This document shows, in pieces, positions 45,760 through 58,387 of a stretch of DNA of 64,000 nt (positions within the stretch are counted from its first letter, which is position 1; every line of letters begins with the position of its first letter). The notes below the pieces were generated by a model. That model saw only the letters and a program-made list of their open reading frames with translations. It made no database searches and had not been told where the DNA came from. This DNA is from Monocercomonoides exilis (taxonomy: Eukaryota; Preaxostyla; Oxymonadida; Polymastigidae): assembly GCA_001643675.2 (NCBI GenBank), contig LSRY02000014.1, forward strand, positions 64,501 through 128,500. Reading direction: 5' to 3'. The position numbers and the translations under genes are program-made.

Positions 45760-48700
45760 TCAAATATTAGGTACAAAGCTTGAAGCTAAACTGCAATCAC
45801 AAAAATTTGAACAATTATTAATTCTATTATTTAGCATATTTTGTGTTTGATTTCCAATTATGTTCTTTGAAGGATTTGACTTGAAACATTCATTGTTTTT
45901 TCTTTTCCTTTCGTCTCTTGATCGCGACTCCTTATATGCTATTCTTGATTCGCCTTCAGAGTTTTTCGGTGAAAAGACAGAGCGAAGAATTTCCTTCCCT
46001 CGTTTTTCGTAAAACAAATACGTTTTCAATGACTGAACTTCCATTTTCTTCCATAGTATGATATTGCTTGGAATGTATCTGAAATTGTAATCAAAAAAAA
46101 ATGAACATTATATTAATACAAGAAAAGAAAACAAACTTTAAAAAGTATCTTCTTATAGAATTTGATGATTCATTCAAATTGGTTTCAGGAGACATTCCAT
46201 TAAGAGAATATTTCTGAAAAAACTCAATCAAGTCATCAATATTATTCAACTCTGTTTCACCGTCAATGTTGTCGTTGATGCACCTTGTCAAATAACCGAA
46301 TTCTCCGTCGCATTCACACTTTCCGTGTTTCTCGCAAAAGAATGAAAGTGTGCAATGCTTTCCACGCGCAAAGCGAGAAGAATCAGATAAGAGATAATGG
46401 AGAAGATAAGAATTTCGAAAGTGTGTTCCAGTGTCACACATAAAATGAAAAGTCTTTCTTTGTTGCAGAAAACTCAATCTCAACACGTTATCGAGACAGT
46501 CGATTACAAAACGATAATCGTGTGACATCACGTTTGACAAAAAATTGAAAACATGCTTTTCTATATTATTTTCTTTATTTCTCAGATAGACAATGATGCA
46601 CAGATGAGACACCTCCTGTTTGTTGTAGAAGTCCTTGCTGATACTGTTTTGCTTAATAGGCACATTCCAGTTTTCTTTAAAGTCGAACAAAAGCAATGCT
46701 TCATCTTTCGATATGCTATTTTTCAAAAGACGAAAGTGAGATTGTTGATTGGACGCAATTTTCTTATGATTCTCAATTAATGACATAATGACATTTTCAT
46801 TTGCATCAAGTTGCTTTCCTTGTGTGATTAGATACTCCTTCCTCTTTTGAAGCGATTCATATCTCTGACAAAGATCACAGAGATCAGAACGCCTTTTGGC
46901 GCGCTTTAAGTGAGTCGTTTTTTTGTAGAATGTGCTGAGAGACATTTTTATGTTCAACTCTTTAAATTTTTCGTATAGCTTTGTTTTTGGCATGGAAATA
47001 AGTCTGGTTGGTTGCTTGTGCACAGTTGTCTCTCGCTTCGAACTTGCTTGATCATTAGATTTCAACGGATGAGAAAAACAAAATTCTTTATATTGATGAT
47101 AATGAGAAGTTGAATGCATATTTCTTTGAGTTATTTTATTTGGTGATTTACATGTGGAGTTGGAAATGATAGATTTTGCGTGTTGTTTTTCATTTTTTGA
47201 TACAGATAATGAGTTGAAAAATGATTGTGTTGTATCATCAATTGATCTTGAATGATGTGAAATGGAGTTTTTTTCTGATTCAATAAATGAATTTGATGAA
47301 GTGTTTGTATTGAAATACTGTGAAGTGAAGTTAGAAGTGTTTGGAATGTTGGAAATAAAATCAACAGATGTTCTTTGTTGATTATTCTGTTGAAACGAAG
47401 AAGTGGGGAGCACTTGTGAAGTGAAAACATTTGAGATTGTTGAAAAAGTTTTCTCAGATGAATTCTGTTGACGAGAAATAAACGTGTTGTTCGTTAGTGT
47501 TGGGGAAAATGGAATTTCAACAGAGTCCCGCTCATTATAGTTCACTTGAGCATAGACTGAAAGAATTGGTACGTTTCCACAACTTGCTTGTTCATCAATG
47601 ATTGTTTGAATGTTGTTGCGAACGAGTGACACGTATGAATCGTTGCAATTAATCCAACCCAAACTTTGATTTGAAGATGAATAACTGAACAATTTGTGAT
47701 GTTTGCATAAGCAAAAGAAATGCCCATTTTCATTTTTCTCAGTGTGAAAAAGCAATGCGATAAGTGAATAATTGTGAGCTCCTTCAACATGCTTTTTTAA
47801 GGCGTTGATTTCTCCATTTTCTTTAACAAAGCTAATGTTTTCGTCAATACAAAAATTCACGCTATGTTTTCCTATTTCTTTTTCCAGAGAAATGGCAAAA
47901 AATTTGGGAAAAGAAAGAATTTGAAAATTTGAAAAATGATTTGTTGTTTGTTTGCAATTTGAGCAAAATGCTTCCTTGTTGTTTGAATTTGAAAATCCAA
48001 TAGTGAATGATTCATTGAATGATTGAACAATGTTGCTTCCATTAAGCCTAATAATCGGCGTTGATTCCAAAGCGCCAATTGTTTTGGAACCACAACAACA
48101 GCAAATTCTTGGGAATGTTATGTTCATGTTCATCAAGTTATTCAATTCTGGCAGCACACAGATTAAATCACTGAACATATTTGTAAATGTGAGATAAAAT
48201 TCTTGTTGAGCCCTTTGCTCAAGCCTGTGCCTTGTTTCCCAATTTCTTGCAAAAGGCTCCGTCCACGAACAATTGTCAAATGAATGCGTTGGTGATGAAC
48301 TTTTCGATGAGTAATACACAATTGAGAACAATTTTGTATGAAATGAAGACAGTTTTCCTTTTCTTTTTTGAATCTTGCCACAATGAGTTACAATAACTCT
48401 AAATATTTGAATGATAGAGGCAAGGCAACACGTATTTCCATAATTGTGCAGTGATAAATTGTTCAGAATATCTGATAATTGATCATTGTTATCATTTTTA
48501 TTCACCTGATGGTCATCAAAATTTGAAGCTGGTTCAATAATGGTATTATCAATCTGATTGTCAAATTGGTTGCTTGAAGAATGACAGCAGTCAGTATCCA
48601 TTCGTATATCTTCATTTCTCAGATATAACATATCTTTATTGCTGTCATGACAACGCTCAACATCATCATGCAAACAAATAATTGGTGTTTGTTCAAAAAG

Positions 48701-49639
48701 TTCTCCAACTTCACACTGCAATGATGAATGAGCACCTTCGTATTCAACTTCCATGTTATTGTCATTTTCATTCGTAAAGGGGAAAATATTGCTCTCTGAA
48801 AATTCATAACTCGAATTTTCTTCAGGAATGAAATGGTTTTTCAGAGGATCATCGTCCTGCTCCATATTCGAATCACTGTTGATGATAGTAAAATCGTCAT
48901 CAAAAGAAACAAAATGATCTTTCTCTGTTTTTTGATTAAAGAAAAGATGTTTAATTTTATCAATTTTAGAAATTGTTCCAAAAATTAGTAATAAAAAAAG
49001 CAGACTTTTTTTCGAATGAGAAATTCGACAGATATTTTCAGACGATTCAGTCGAATTTTCCAATAAAAACTTCTGAAAAACCGCTTCATCTTCACTTGAT
49101 AATTCTAAACATTTATTTATAAAGATAACAAAGAAAAGAAATGAAAATTATTTAAAAAAAAAAAAAAGAAACTTTTCTTTGAAGGTGGAATAGGAGGTTT
49201 TTGTGGAGATCCAATTTCAAAGGAGAGATTGCTGCTGTTCTGTTTTGCGTGGTTGTAGTTGCCGGCCGAACAGCTGAATCCAAACTGCCGCAAATGCGAA
49301 AGAGAGTATTCATGACATACACTCTTTAATAAGGCAACTTTTGTGTGGATGTTTTGTTCGTTGTTATATATGCTGGCAATTCTCATTAAAACGAAATTGT
49401 TTGTATCTGATGAAATAATGCGAATTGTTTGATTATTGATTATAACAAATAATAATAAATTATAACATACCATTAAACATTTTCTGAATTCTTGCTGAAA
49501 TAGCTTTCCCCTTGTTTGTGTGCAGCAGCATGAACTCCAGCAGCTCAGACACTTGGTTGGATGAAATTTTTTCCATGTATTGCCAAACAGCGGAACACTT
49601 CTCGCTTTTTCTTGAAGGAGACAAAATAGAAAACTGCAT
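45760..49639 (-). CDS. Ubiquitin-specific protease fused to a transposase-like domain (four exons)
   Basis: Exons 49639-49471, 49406-49173, 49104-46137 and 46078-45760 join in frame to 1,229 residues. Introns start GTATGT, GTTTC and GTTTG and end ATCAG, TTTAG and TTCAG. The N-terminal part (LRQFGFSCSAGNYNHAKQ) is unrecognised. A USP core follows: Cys box HNYGNTCCLASIIQI (Cys360), two CxxC pairs (CCCCG and CSNC), and His box HNYSLIALLFH to NGHFF (His near 596). A Ser/Asn-rich linker leads to a C-terminal domain from about 840: KRRSDLCDLCQRY, LLFDFKENW (Asp942), FHFMCDTGTHFRN (Asp1024) and EKHGKCECDGEFG (1061-1067). Its spacing resembles uncharacterised DDE-type element proteins with SHGKG-CDG motifs. 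A mobile-element protein or a domesticated one are both possible. Confidence 0.7.
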
Positions 49640-50919
49640 TTATCAATGTGATAAATTGGTAAAAAATTATTTTTGTTCACAAAGAAAAAATGAAGCGATT
49701 AAGGTTATCGCTTCCATAATCTGAATATATATCTCCTTTCTTTTCACAATGGAAAATTTCATGTGAAAAATTTCCTTCAAACAAGCAAATTCAATCCATT
49801 ATTATAATCCCTTCCGTTTTCATTTCTTTTTCTTTTTGATATTTTTTTTTTGATTGCTTTTTTATTCAACTTTCGGCTTCTTCTATAAATTGAAGTTGCA
49901 ATTTCAAAGACGAAGTGTACGCTGTATTGTCATATTGGAAAGACAAAAGCTACTAAAAACTTTGAGTGCTATGCAAAGAAGTTCGTTGATGATTGTGTTG
50001 AAGATTTTCAACATCAGAAACTATTTTTGTTCGTGAATTGCTCTGTGGGTTTGAATCGAATTGATATGAACACTTGACAAAAACAACAAACAATGCAACA
50101 TGCTGTGCATTTATGTGAATGACGGAAATATTTAACGATCGTGCTAACAAAATTTTGAGTGTTCTCTGAGCTTTCATTAATTCGCAATTTTACAGATTTT
50201 TATGGAAAATTAACAATGTTTCACTATTTTTTTAGGAAAGTTCTTTGATTTCAAAAATTTATTTCTATTCATCGTTAAAATTGATTTTTTCAAAATCCAA
50301 ATCAAAGAAAAATCTCAATATATAAATCTTTTTTCAAAACTTTTTTTGAAGTGTGTTCAAACAGAAAAGTTCTTCTTTTGAAGATTGAAATATTCTCTAT
50401 ATTTGTTTTGATATTGTTTTATTCAGGTTATCTTGAAAGTTTGTTCTTTTCAAAATAGAAAATTCCTTGAAGTGTGAATAAATAAGCTAATGCGTCAATA
50501 CATCTGTTTGAATCAGAATCAATAACAATAATAATAATACCATCCTGCTTTTTGATATCTTTTATTTCCCTTCCCCAAATGAAGATTTTTCATCTCATTC
50601 ATTCACTCCTGCTCTTCTTCTTTCTTTCTTTCTCCTTTTCTTTCTTTTCTATCTCTTATTTTTCATCTTTCTCTTCCATTTTTCCTTTTTCTTCCTCTCT
50701 TCCATGCGGCACTAGTGCTGCTTCTTCATTCTCCTTTCTCCTTCTCTTTCTATTTCGACTCCAACGTACACAATTCATCCTTCATCCGTTCCTTCCATTC
50801 CTTCTTCATCAACATTCAACACAATCTGAAGAAGCATGCCAACCTGGTTCTCCATTAAAGATATGAGGAAGCAAAGAGAAGAAGACGGTGAAAGGTGAAA
50901 AGCCATAATACTTATCAAC
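49640..50919. other. AT-rich intergenic region with a T/C-rich tract
   Basis: No supported gene. About 50570-50830 is strongly pyrimidine-rich on the plus strand and yields only low-complexity frames. Confidence 0.4.
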
Positions 50920-52276
50920 ATCATTTCAGCACTTGCAGTTGACAGTTCGGATGTGTCTACGACGAATGCTTTATGCACATTGGCAGCAGTGATGGACAAC
51001 ATATAGAGGCGGCTGCATATTGTGGTGCCTGAGCCAGCTGAAGTGAATGAAAATCACAGATAGTCGTTTCTGAGGGAGCAACAGACGCTGCGAAGATATG
51101 TTGTTGTGCGTTGGGGTGTGATGTGTGGAGGTGTTGCTTGCACCTGGATTATTGCACTTTTGCAAAGCTTTCGGTTCTGCTAGTGATGCAGCTTGAGTCA
51201 CTTGCAGCGTCGGTGGGCACGAAGTCGGGGAGCAAGCGGATCTTTGCAGCGGCAGATGTGAATGCTTTCTCGTTGATCTTCGATCTGTTTGAATTTTCAC
51301 TGCAGATATGGCGATCGCTGCGGTCGAGGCGTGTGGTGGTGAAGCTGGACGATGAAATGATGGAGCGAGGGGTAGCAGTGTGTGTGAGAAGCGGGGGAGA
51401 TGGTGGAGAAGGGACTGTTAAAGGCAGAGGGGCTGAGGATGGGAGATGGGAGATGTGGTTCTGTTGCCTGAGGAGATTGCGCTGGCTGTGCTGTAGGGGA
51501 GAGAAGAGGCAGAGGAAGGAAATGGAAATGAGGAGAAAGGTGGGTATCCGACAGCACACAGAGAGTTTGTGGAGAAAATCAAAGAGAAACAGGGGAAACT
51601 GGAAGAAACGATGTCGCCGCTGGTTGTGGAGGCGCTTGGGCTGAGTGGGCTGAGGTTTGTAAAGGCAGAGGCTGAGGCTGGTGCAAACAAGCAGCATTCA
51701 GAAGAACCAGAATTGTGCAGTTCTTCTCCATCCGATGGAACCCAACTGGAGAACAGGAGGGCAGAAGAAGAAGAGGCAGATGGGTCTTTGGGCATAACTT
51801 TTGATGGAAGTACAGAGGGAGTGAGAAAAGATGAGGAACAAGTGGAAATGTCTGCGAATGGTTTGGAGATGAATGAGGAGCGAGGAAAAGAGGGTGGTTT
51901 GATTGACTTGGAGGAAGAAGTGAAAAAAGAAAGAGATAATAAGGGATTGAGGAAAGGAACACACAACAAAGTATTTCAATACCCTCAAAAGCCAAAGGAA
52001 TATAAAAAAACTGTAAAGAATTTGACTGGGGATGAATTATATGACACATTGGAAAAGCTTGAAAAGTTGCCTGGGTCATTTTGTGAGGAAGAAACGCTGC
52101 CTCTTCTGCAGCCATTGGGAGAACAGAGGGAAGAAGGAGGGGAAGGGAAGAGAGGAGCAGCAAAACATCGTCTTCTTGGTTGGAACAATGACATTCGGAA
52201 TTGTTTGAAAAGACGGAATATGATGAATGAGCATCATCCTTCTCCTTCTTCACCATTATCACCTTCATTTGCCTAA
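50920..52276 (+). pseudogene. GC-richer gene relic, copy 1
   Basis: A diverged relative of 61560-62279. Shared peptide pieces include RIFAAADVNAF, VVVKLDDEMMERGVAVC and DVVLLPEEIALAVL. Lesions include a 7-bp tandem duplication (ATGGGAG) near 51442 that shifts the frame and an in-frame TAG near 51493 where the other copy has GAG. Downstream an open frame continues to 52276 with EFVEKIKEKQGKLEETMSPL, an acidic Glu-rich stretch, and KNLTGDELYDTLEKLEKLP. I do not recognise the protein. The sequence is much richer in G+C than its surroundings, so it may derive from a different compositional background or a highly expressed ancestor. Confidence 0.5.
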
Positions 52277-52469
52277 AATGCATTGAATGATGGGAGTCAG
52301 CCTCATTTTTAGCATCTGAGTAGAAGTGCTTCAGTTGTGATGCAGCAAGAAGAATGCAAACAGATTCCTCTATCATCATCATCTGTTTCTTGTTCTTCTT
52401 CACTGCTTTCTGCATCTCCATCCGATTCATCCTCTTAAACAATCCAGCCTTCCTCTGCCTTTGGACTGT

Positions 52470-53270
52470 ATTACACCAACTTCAATTCTTCTTTTTCACC
52501 ATCTTCTTCTTCTTCTTCTTCTTCTTCTTTTTCTTCTTCATTTCCTTTATCTTCTTCCGATTCTTTAATTTCTTCTTCGTCATTTCCTTTTCCACAAGCT
52601 GTACCATCTTCAACTTCATTGTTATATTCTTCTTTAACTCCTTCAATATCATTTTCACTCACTTGATATTGGATCAGATCATCGACCTTCTGATGTGTAT
52701 TTGCTGTTCAATCTGCAGCTCCGCAAAACCGAAAGGAAAATAGCTTCATTCACTTTTCCTAAACTCGGCAGATCAATCGTCAAATGATTCTTCGTTTCAT
52801 TTTTTTTTAACAATTCCGATGGTGAAAAAAGCGATCTATTCAGCATCAGTCTTTTCATATTATCTTCTTCATTGTCTTCTTCAACGCCTTCTTCGATGAA
52901 CATCAAGAATTATGTTGATTTTTTCATATCATTCAACTCCTCTCGAATTCACCAAGAGGCATTTAAATCTGCTGAAATAGGAAACTCAAAAGAAATGTTC
53001 ATTCTGACATAGAATTTCAGCCAGACCTAACACGGCAATGAATTGAGATATTTTGATCCAGAATAGCAGATCAGGAGATATTCATTAAAAGAAGGAGTCG
53101 AATCTAACTTTTTCATTTGGAAGATGAAAGAATTCACCGAAAACATAAAGAACAGGACAGGATAGGATGTTTGGGGCGAATGATTATGAGGATGACCTTC
53201 GACAAATTTCACAACGTCATGTGCCTTCAATGGAATGAGAGGATGATTAAATAAGGAGAACATAATTTAT
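52470..53270 (-). pseudogene. Degenerate unknown gene relic
   Basis: On the minus strand one frame stays aligned from 53263 to 52679 through TAG, TGA and TAA, with coding-like stretches such as LFSPSELLKKNETKNHLTID and LGKVNEAIFLSVLRSCRL. A frameshift follows, then a Glu-rich tract at the TTC repeat. No family is recognised. Confidence 0.35.
52501..52528 (+). repeat. (TTC)n microsatellite
   Basis: Nine or so TTC units with imperfect extension to about 52560. On the minus strand it encodes Glu. Confidence 0.8.
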
Positions 53271-53597
53271 TTGAAAACAAATAATTGAAGGAAAATTCTA
53301 TTAAAAACGTGGAACGAATATCAGGTTGACATCTGAATCAGAAAGGTGAGGAAATTATAATTTGTAGAAAACCTTCGAATGAGCTTGAAGAAATTATTTT
53401 TGAAGAAAGGAAAACGGATGATTCCATTTAGCAACGAGCTTTATTTTCATTTGATGAAGAAGCCAAATCAAATGGAAAATGACAAAGAAATAATATAACC
53501 TGTGCTGATTTTGGGCTCTTTGAAAGATATGTGATGATATGTGCTTTAGTTGAAAAGAAGATGGAAGCTCATAAATATGAAGTGAAATGGAAAATTA
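53271..53597. other. Stretch with a weak coding relic
   Basis: The plus strand at about 53370-53590 shows a coding-like frame (ITCADFGLFERYVMICALVE) broken by TAG and TGA. It is too short to identify. Confidence 0.25.
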
Positions 53598-55511
53598 TCA
53601 GAATTTGAAGAAATAGTTTTGAAAATTGTGATAAAGTTCATCATTTGTAGTGAATTTTGTATCGACAGCGCTGAATGTGAGAGTCTTTGTGGGAGTGAAA
53701 GTGGAGACGAGAAAAGAGAGAGAGGCATCGCTAAAGGGAGCAACGCATTCGAGAGCACACTCCACTGTGGCACAGGAGCTTTGCTGTGTTTTTCCACAGG
53801 TATCGACATCACTTCCACCATTTGCAACTATTTTGTTCTGGTTGATGATTGGAAGCCAACTGTTGCACACTGCATTGTCAGCTGTTCCTTGATTCCACAC
53901 TCTTTTTGTTGGAGTTGTTGAACCACAATTCTCAAACGGGGATTGGGTGATGGAATTACCATTGAAGAACACATCATTTCCTCTTCCATTTGTTGCTGTG
54001 TTTCCATCAAAGAAGCAGAATGTGATGAATTTGAACCCGCTCGTCCAATCATATGTTCTTGTGCAGCACAGCGCAGCACCTCCGTAGGTAGTTGGATTTT
54101 CGACTTTGTTGTTGATGAATTGGCAATCACTGACTAAAAATTGACTCGGTTTGTTGCTTGGAGGATTTGAAAATGTTAGAGAACCAGCAAAATCACCTCC
54201 AGAATTTGAGATGCACTTACATTTAGTGAGCAGGAATTGACCGTTTGAAGAAAAATCACCAATATAGAAATACCAACCAGTTCCATAAATGCTAGTTATT
54301 TGACAATTTTCCACTCTGTTGTCTGAAAATGAATAAACGGAAGATGATTGCCGACCATCAATGCAAATTGCCCCTCCATGGGCAGCTGTACAATTTGAGA
54401 AATTGGATTCTGTGATATCAATTTTCAACAATCTATCGCAATATAACGCTCCACCATGATTTGTATTTGAGCAATTATTGAATGAGCAAGAAGTGATTGT
54501 GAGATTTGCATTAGTGCAATAAACATAAAGTGCACCGCCAGATGAAGATCCACCATTTGAATCGTTCCATTCGCACCATTCGAAGCGATGGTTATTTGTA
54601 TCAAAAGCAGTCAATCTTCCAGGTTTCACTCTTTGAGATTCAGTTCCTTCATGAACCACAGCAGCATTTGATGAAGAGCGTGTTTGGTGGAGAAAAGAGG
54701 TGTTGAAGGCAGAGAGAGAAGTGAATGGACTGTTGAGATTTGGGAGGATGGCTCCATCGATGGGATTGTGGGTGTGGAGGAAGATGGTTGAGTGGATGGA
54801 AAGGGATGAATGAAGGGAGAAGGAGGGGATTGAATTGGAGTTGATGTTGGTGGAAGAGGAAGTGGAAATGGAAGAAGTGGTTGAGATTAATATATTGAGT
54901 GAATGTGAGGGAAGGGATGGAAGAGATAGAGGGGATTGAGGAGAGGAGATGTTGGAGAAAAGTGTGTTTGAGAGATGGAGATGGAGGTGGATTTGGAGGT
55001 GAGGATGGGATTGGTGATAGATATGGAGAGGGGAAGGGGAAGGGGAAATCGAAGGGGAAGGGGAAGGGGAAGGGGAAGAAAAAGAAGATGATGTGGATGA
55101 GGATGAGGAAGATGAAGGAGAAGAGGAAAGGGAAGGAGATGGAGAAGGGGATGGGGAAGAGAGGGAAGAAGGAGAAAAAAAGGAAGGGCTGGATGAGGGA
55201 GACGAAAGAGGAGAAGAAGGAGTGGGAGATGGAGATGGAGGCAGGGATTGGAGAGTGGGCATCTGAAAGGAGATTTTTTGGGAAGGAGAAAAGGGGGAAA
55301 GAGAAGATGGCAGGTTGAGGGGTGGTGAGGGTGAAGTTTGTGAGGGCGAGGGAGGCATGGGCAGAGAGGAAGAGGGGGCATTGGTGGTGGTTGTTGTTGA
55401 GGGAAGGTGGGTGGATGTGGAAGGTGGAGGAGAAAATTGTGAAAGCAAATAACGCTTTCTAGTGATAAAGAATGCGCAGTCAACAAGAGGGATTACGCTG
55501 AGGAAGCTTAT
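53598..55511 (-). CDS. Pmp-like parallel beta-helix protein, probably incomplete
   Basis: The open frame gives about 616 residues from the first TTG at 55448, with the same frame open back to 55511; no ATG is found, so the 5' end is uncertain (lost start or missing exon). Upstream residues SVIPLVDCAFFI could be the end of a signal peptide. The first 200 residues are Ser/Pro-rich low complexity. Then come beta-helix units with GGALYVYC, SCSFNNCSNTNHGGALYC, NFSNCTAAHGGAIC and YGGAALCC, the pattern of Pmp-type repeats in surface adhesins. Near the end GSDVDTCGKTQQSSCAT begins a second module that is cut off. There is no membrane segment, so compared with the gene at 43088 the C-terminal half is missing. 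It may be a truncated pseudogene. Confidence 0.6.
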   Translation of the reverse strand: MSFLSVIPLVDCAFFITRKRYLLSQFSPPPSTSTHLPSTTTTTNAPSSSLPMPPSPSQTSPSPPLNLPSSLSPFSPSQKISFQMPTLQSLPPSPSPTPSSPLSSPSSSPSFFSPSSLSSPSPSPSPSLSSSPSSSSSSSTSSSFSSPSPSPSPSISPSPSPLHIYHQSHPHLQIHLHLHLSNTLFSNISSPQSPLSLPSLPSHSLNILISTTSSISTSSSTNINSNSIPSFSLHSSLSIHSTIFLHTHNPIDGAILPNLNSPFTSLSAFNTSFLHQTRSSSNAAVVHEGTESQRVKPGRLTAFDTNNHRFEWCEWNDSNGGSSSGGALYVYCTNANLTITSCSFNNCSNTNHGGALYCDRLLKIDITESNFSNCTAAHGGAICIDGRQSSSVYSFSDNRVENCQITSIYGTGWYFYIGDFSSNGQFLLTKCKCISNSGGDFAGSLTFSNPPSNKPSQFLVSDCQFINNKVENPTTYGGAALCCTRTYDWTSGFKFITFCFFDGNTATNGRGNDVFFNGNSITQSPFENCGSTTPTKRVWNQGTADNAVCNSWLPIINQNKIVANGGSDVDTCGKTQQSSCATVECALECVAPFSDASLSFLVSTFTPTKTLTFSAVDTKFTTNDELYHNFQNYFFKF

Positions 55512-58387
55512 TCATAAATAGGTGTTGATGAGTGTGAAATTTGTAAAAGGACAACATATGCAAGTTAAATATTTAACTTGAACATAAAAAACAAATTCTT
55601 TTTCTTTCTTTAAATTTCTGTCACTCTTTTTTATCTTTCCATAAATCAATATTATTTTTGAAACGACGAATTCACAATAAATCTTTAACAAAAGAAATTG
55701 CTTTTGAAGTTAAATTTTTGTCAATTCTAATAATAACTGTCAATTCCTTGCTCACTTTTTCTAAACTCAAATTTTTTTAAATTTTGTGAAAAACTCATTA
55801 AGTTATATTCATTATTTTCAAATAAATTTATATGAAAAAAGCTGTTTGTGCTCATGCATGTGTTTTTGTTACTATTTCTCGAAACTTCAATAAATAACAA
55901 TTTTTGAACAACAAAAAAATATAAAGAGATATCTTTCAATTCATATTTGTTCGTTATATATTGAAATTGCTTAAATGAAGCAAAAACATTTGAAAACCAT
56001 TCTGAAATGTAATTTTTCGAAAAGTTAGACAAAATTGCTTAGACTGTTTCCTAAACAGTCATCTCAAAAATATAAATTCAATGTGCTCTGATAGAGATGA
56101 CTCCTTTGAAAATAGTATCTCCTTGCTGAAAAAAACATCAATAAAAAATCATTTCACTGGATAAAAAGTATTATTTATTTTGCGATCAAGAATAATTATT
56201 GAAAATTACTATCACTTTTTATTTTTGCAAATATTAAGAAAAAATACAGATTTTTGTTTTAACATTTTGGTTTTTATTGATTAAATATGTTGTTTCGTAA
56301 TTCTCATGCATCCGAAAAAAAACAATGAAAAATAATTATTTCAAAAATAATCACCCATATTATTATCATCATCTATTCCAGCTTATTATACAAGATGACG
56401 ACTACCATCAGATATTCATAAATCGATAATATTGATAGATCTTAATCGAGATGGATCCATAGCTGATATACCATATCTCTATTGCATCAGATGGTTTTTT
56501 TTTGCACACAATTGTTCTTTGTCCAAGTTCGAATATTCCTGAAGAGTTAACTTCGATAATTTCTCCTTCTATTGATGAATGGAGTAACAAAAAAAAGAAA
56601 AAAAAATGGATAAACGATATGTGTGATCACTTTTGAAATCATATCATTTTTTGGAGTATGAATAATTATTTAATTCACATTTTTTTGCAAAATGAATTAT
56701 CAAAAAAGCGTATCATGTTTTCAAATTGTTATCTTTCAAATGCACGTTGTCATAGAAAGACAGAGAAGTTCAAATATGTTTTCAATAAAAAACATCAGAT
56801 TGATTTCGAAGTATCTTTGACAAACTATCAATACGAAAATTTAGAAATAAAACATGAAATCATAAAGAATTACCCATATTTCATTTGACGAAACACTTGT
56901 TTCTTTTCTTCCAGAAACATTGGATAGAAAGAAATAAAAGCATTTATTGGAAGAGAGAATGTTATTATTCATTGACTAACGCAGCTTTTGAGCAAACCCA
57001 GAAATTCTGGGATCACTTACTGAATCTTTAATGAGAGGAATTTCATTTATCCCATGCACGATACTCAAACACAATCTTTTGAAATAGTTATATTTTGTGT
57101 TCTGTAATCTGTTTTGAACTCATCTATCGATAACTAACACTCTTCAACTTCTTTGTCATAATGAAAGGCTTTTGCAGATGTCTTTCACCAAGTCATTCAC
57201 TCTGCATTTGCACCATCAATTAAGAAAAATGCCTTTGAAGCTAATTATTTTTTTGATCATATCATTTGGACCGATTTTTTGTAAATTACTGAAATTCTTA
57301 TCCAATCCTTTGCTGTCTGACTCTAACAGATTTGATTTTTTCTAAAGACTAATTAAAAACAAAGCTTTTCGAAAAATGAAAAAAGAAAAAATTTTCATTT
57401 GTTCAAGTGCAAAATGGGCATACTGCAACTAAAAGCACATCAGTTATTTTTCACAATTTATCACCCCAAGAAAAAATTGGAGTTATTTTAGATAATTATT
57501 ATCCATTTGTTATGAAAGCATGAAAAAATAACATAAAAACTTAAAATTGAGTAAGAAAATTTAATAAACAAAAAATATTGATCCAATGATCACTTTGATC
57601 TTAAATTTTCAAATAAAAAATTCTCTCGAAATTAGACTTTCCTGAATAAAAAAAGAGTATTTTTGCAAAGACACCAATCGAATGAATGCAAATATTACAA
57701 AAAAGAGACAAATTTTGAGGATAAAAAATTGAGTGTGTTTGTAACTCTCTAAGTTTCTGCTATTTTTTTCACTTTAAAAAATACTTCATCGTCAATTTAT
57801 CCATTTATTTCAGACATATAAGCTATCCTCAATAAAACTGAAAACTTAAAGAACAGAATAATAGAAATAAATGAATATTATTCGGTTTCATTGATTTCCT
57901 TCAAGTTTCATTATGCCACAAAATGTGAAGAAGAAGAGTGAAAACCTGAAATATTGAATATACTTTTCAATGAAAGTCAAAGAAGATTACAAAATGTTGA
58001 AAAACTTGCAACGATGATGTAGACAAATAGTGACTAAGATATTTCTTCAAAAAAAAGCACATGAAAAAGAAAAATGTGAAGACTGTTAAAATAAAGATAA
58101 GTTTTTTAAGTTAATCAAGTTTGTTCTACTCATTTTTCACTTAGATAATTTTGGTGCAAATAAAAAAGTGAAGCTAATAAAACCAACAAATGTTCTTTTT
58201 TTCCTTTTGATTTTTTGTTGTTTGATTCCATTTCGAAGTTATGGAAAAACTGCTGAAACAAAATAACTAAACTGTTTTATTTTTTGTGAAATGAAAAAAG
58301 AGAAAATTGAAAATAAAGAGCGACAAAATACAATGTGTTTCCTCAAACATTAACAAAATTATCAGAAAATTTCACCGATAATTTTTC
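55512..58387. other. Long AT-rich stretch without a gene
   Basis: Nothing coding is supported apart from the relic repeat at 56290-56600. No tRNA, tandem repeat or clear element ends are visible. Confidence 0.45.
56290..56600 (-). repeat. Dispersed repeat, copy 2
   Basis: Inverted relative to 41700-41945, sharing the same ordered blocks. The minus strand has a 60-codon frame with KKPSDAIEIWYISYGSISI, likely a relic. Confidence 0.5.

Noticed and set aside
51579-52442. A 287-codon minus-strand frame
   Set aside because: Low-complexity Leu/Ser sequence opposite the G+C-rich relic, without family motifs or splice-consistent extension.
54887-55486. Frames in the Ser/Pro-rich part of the Pmp-like gene on both strands
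   Set aside because: Simple-sequence DNA opens several frames. Only the frame that continues into the beta-helix units is supported.
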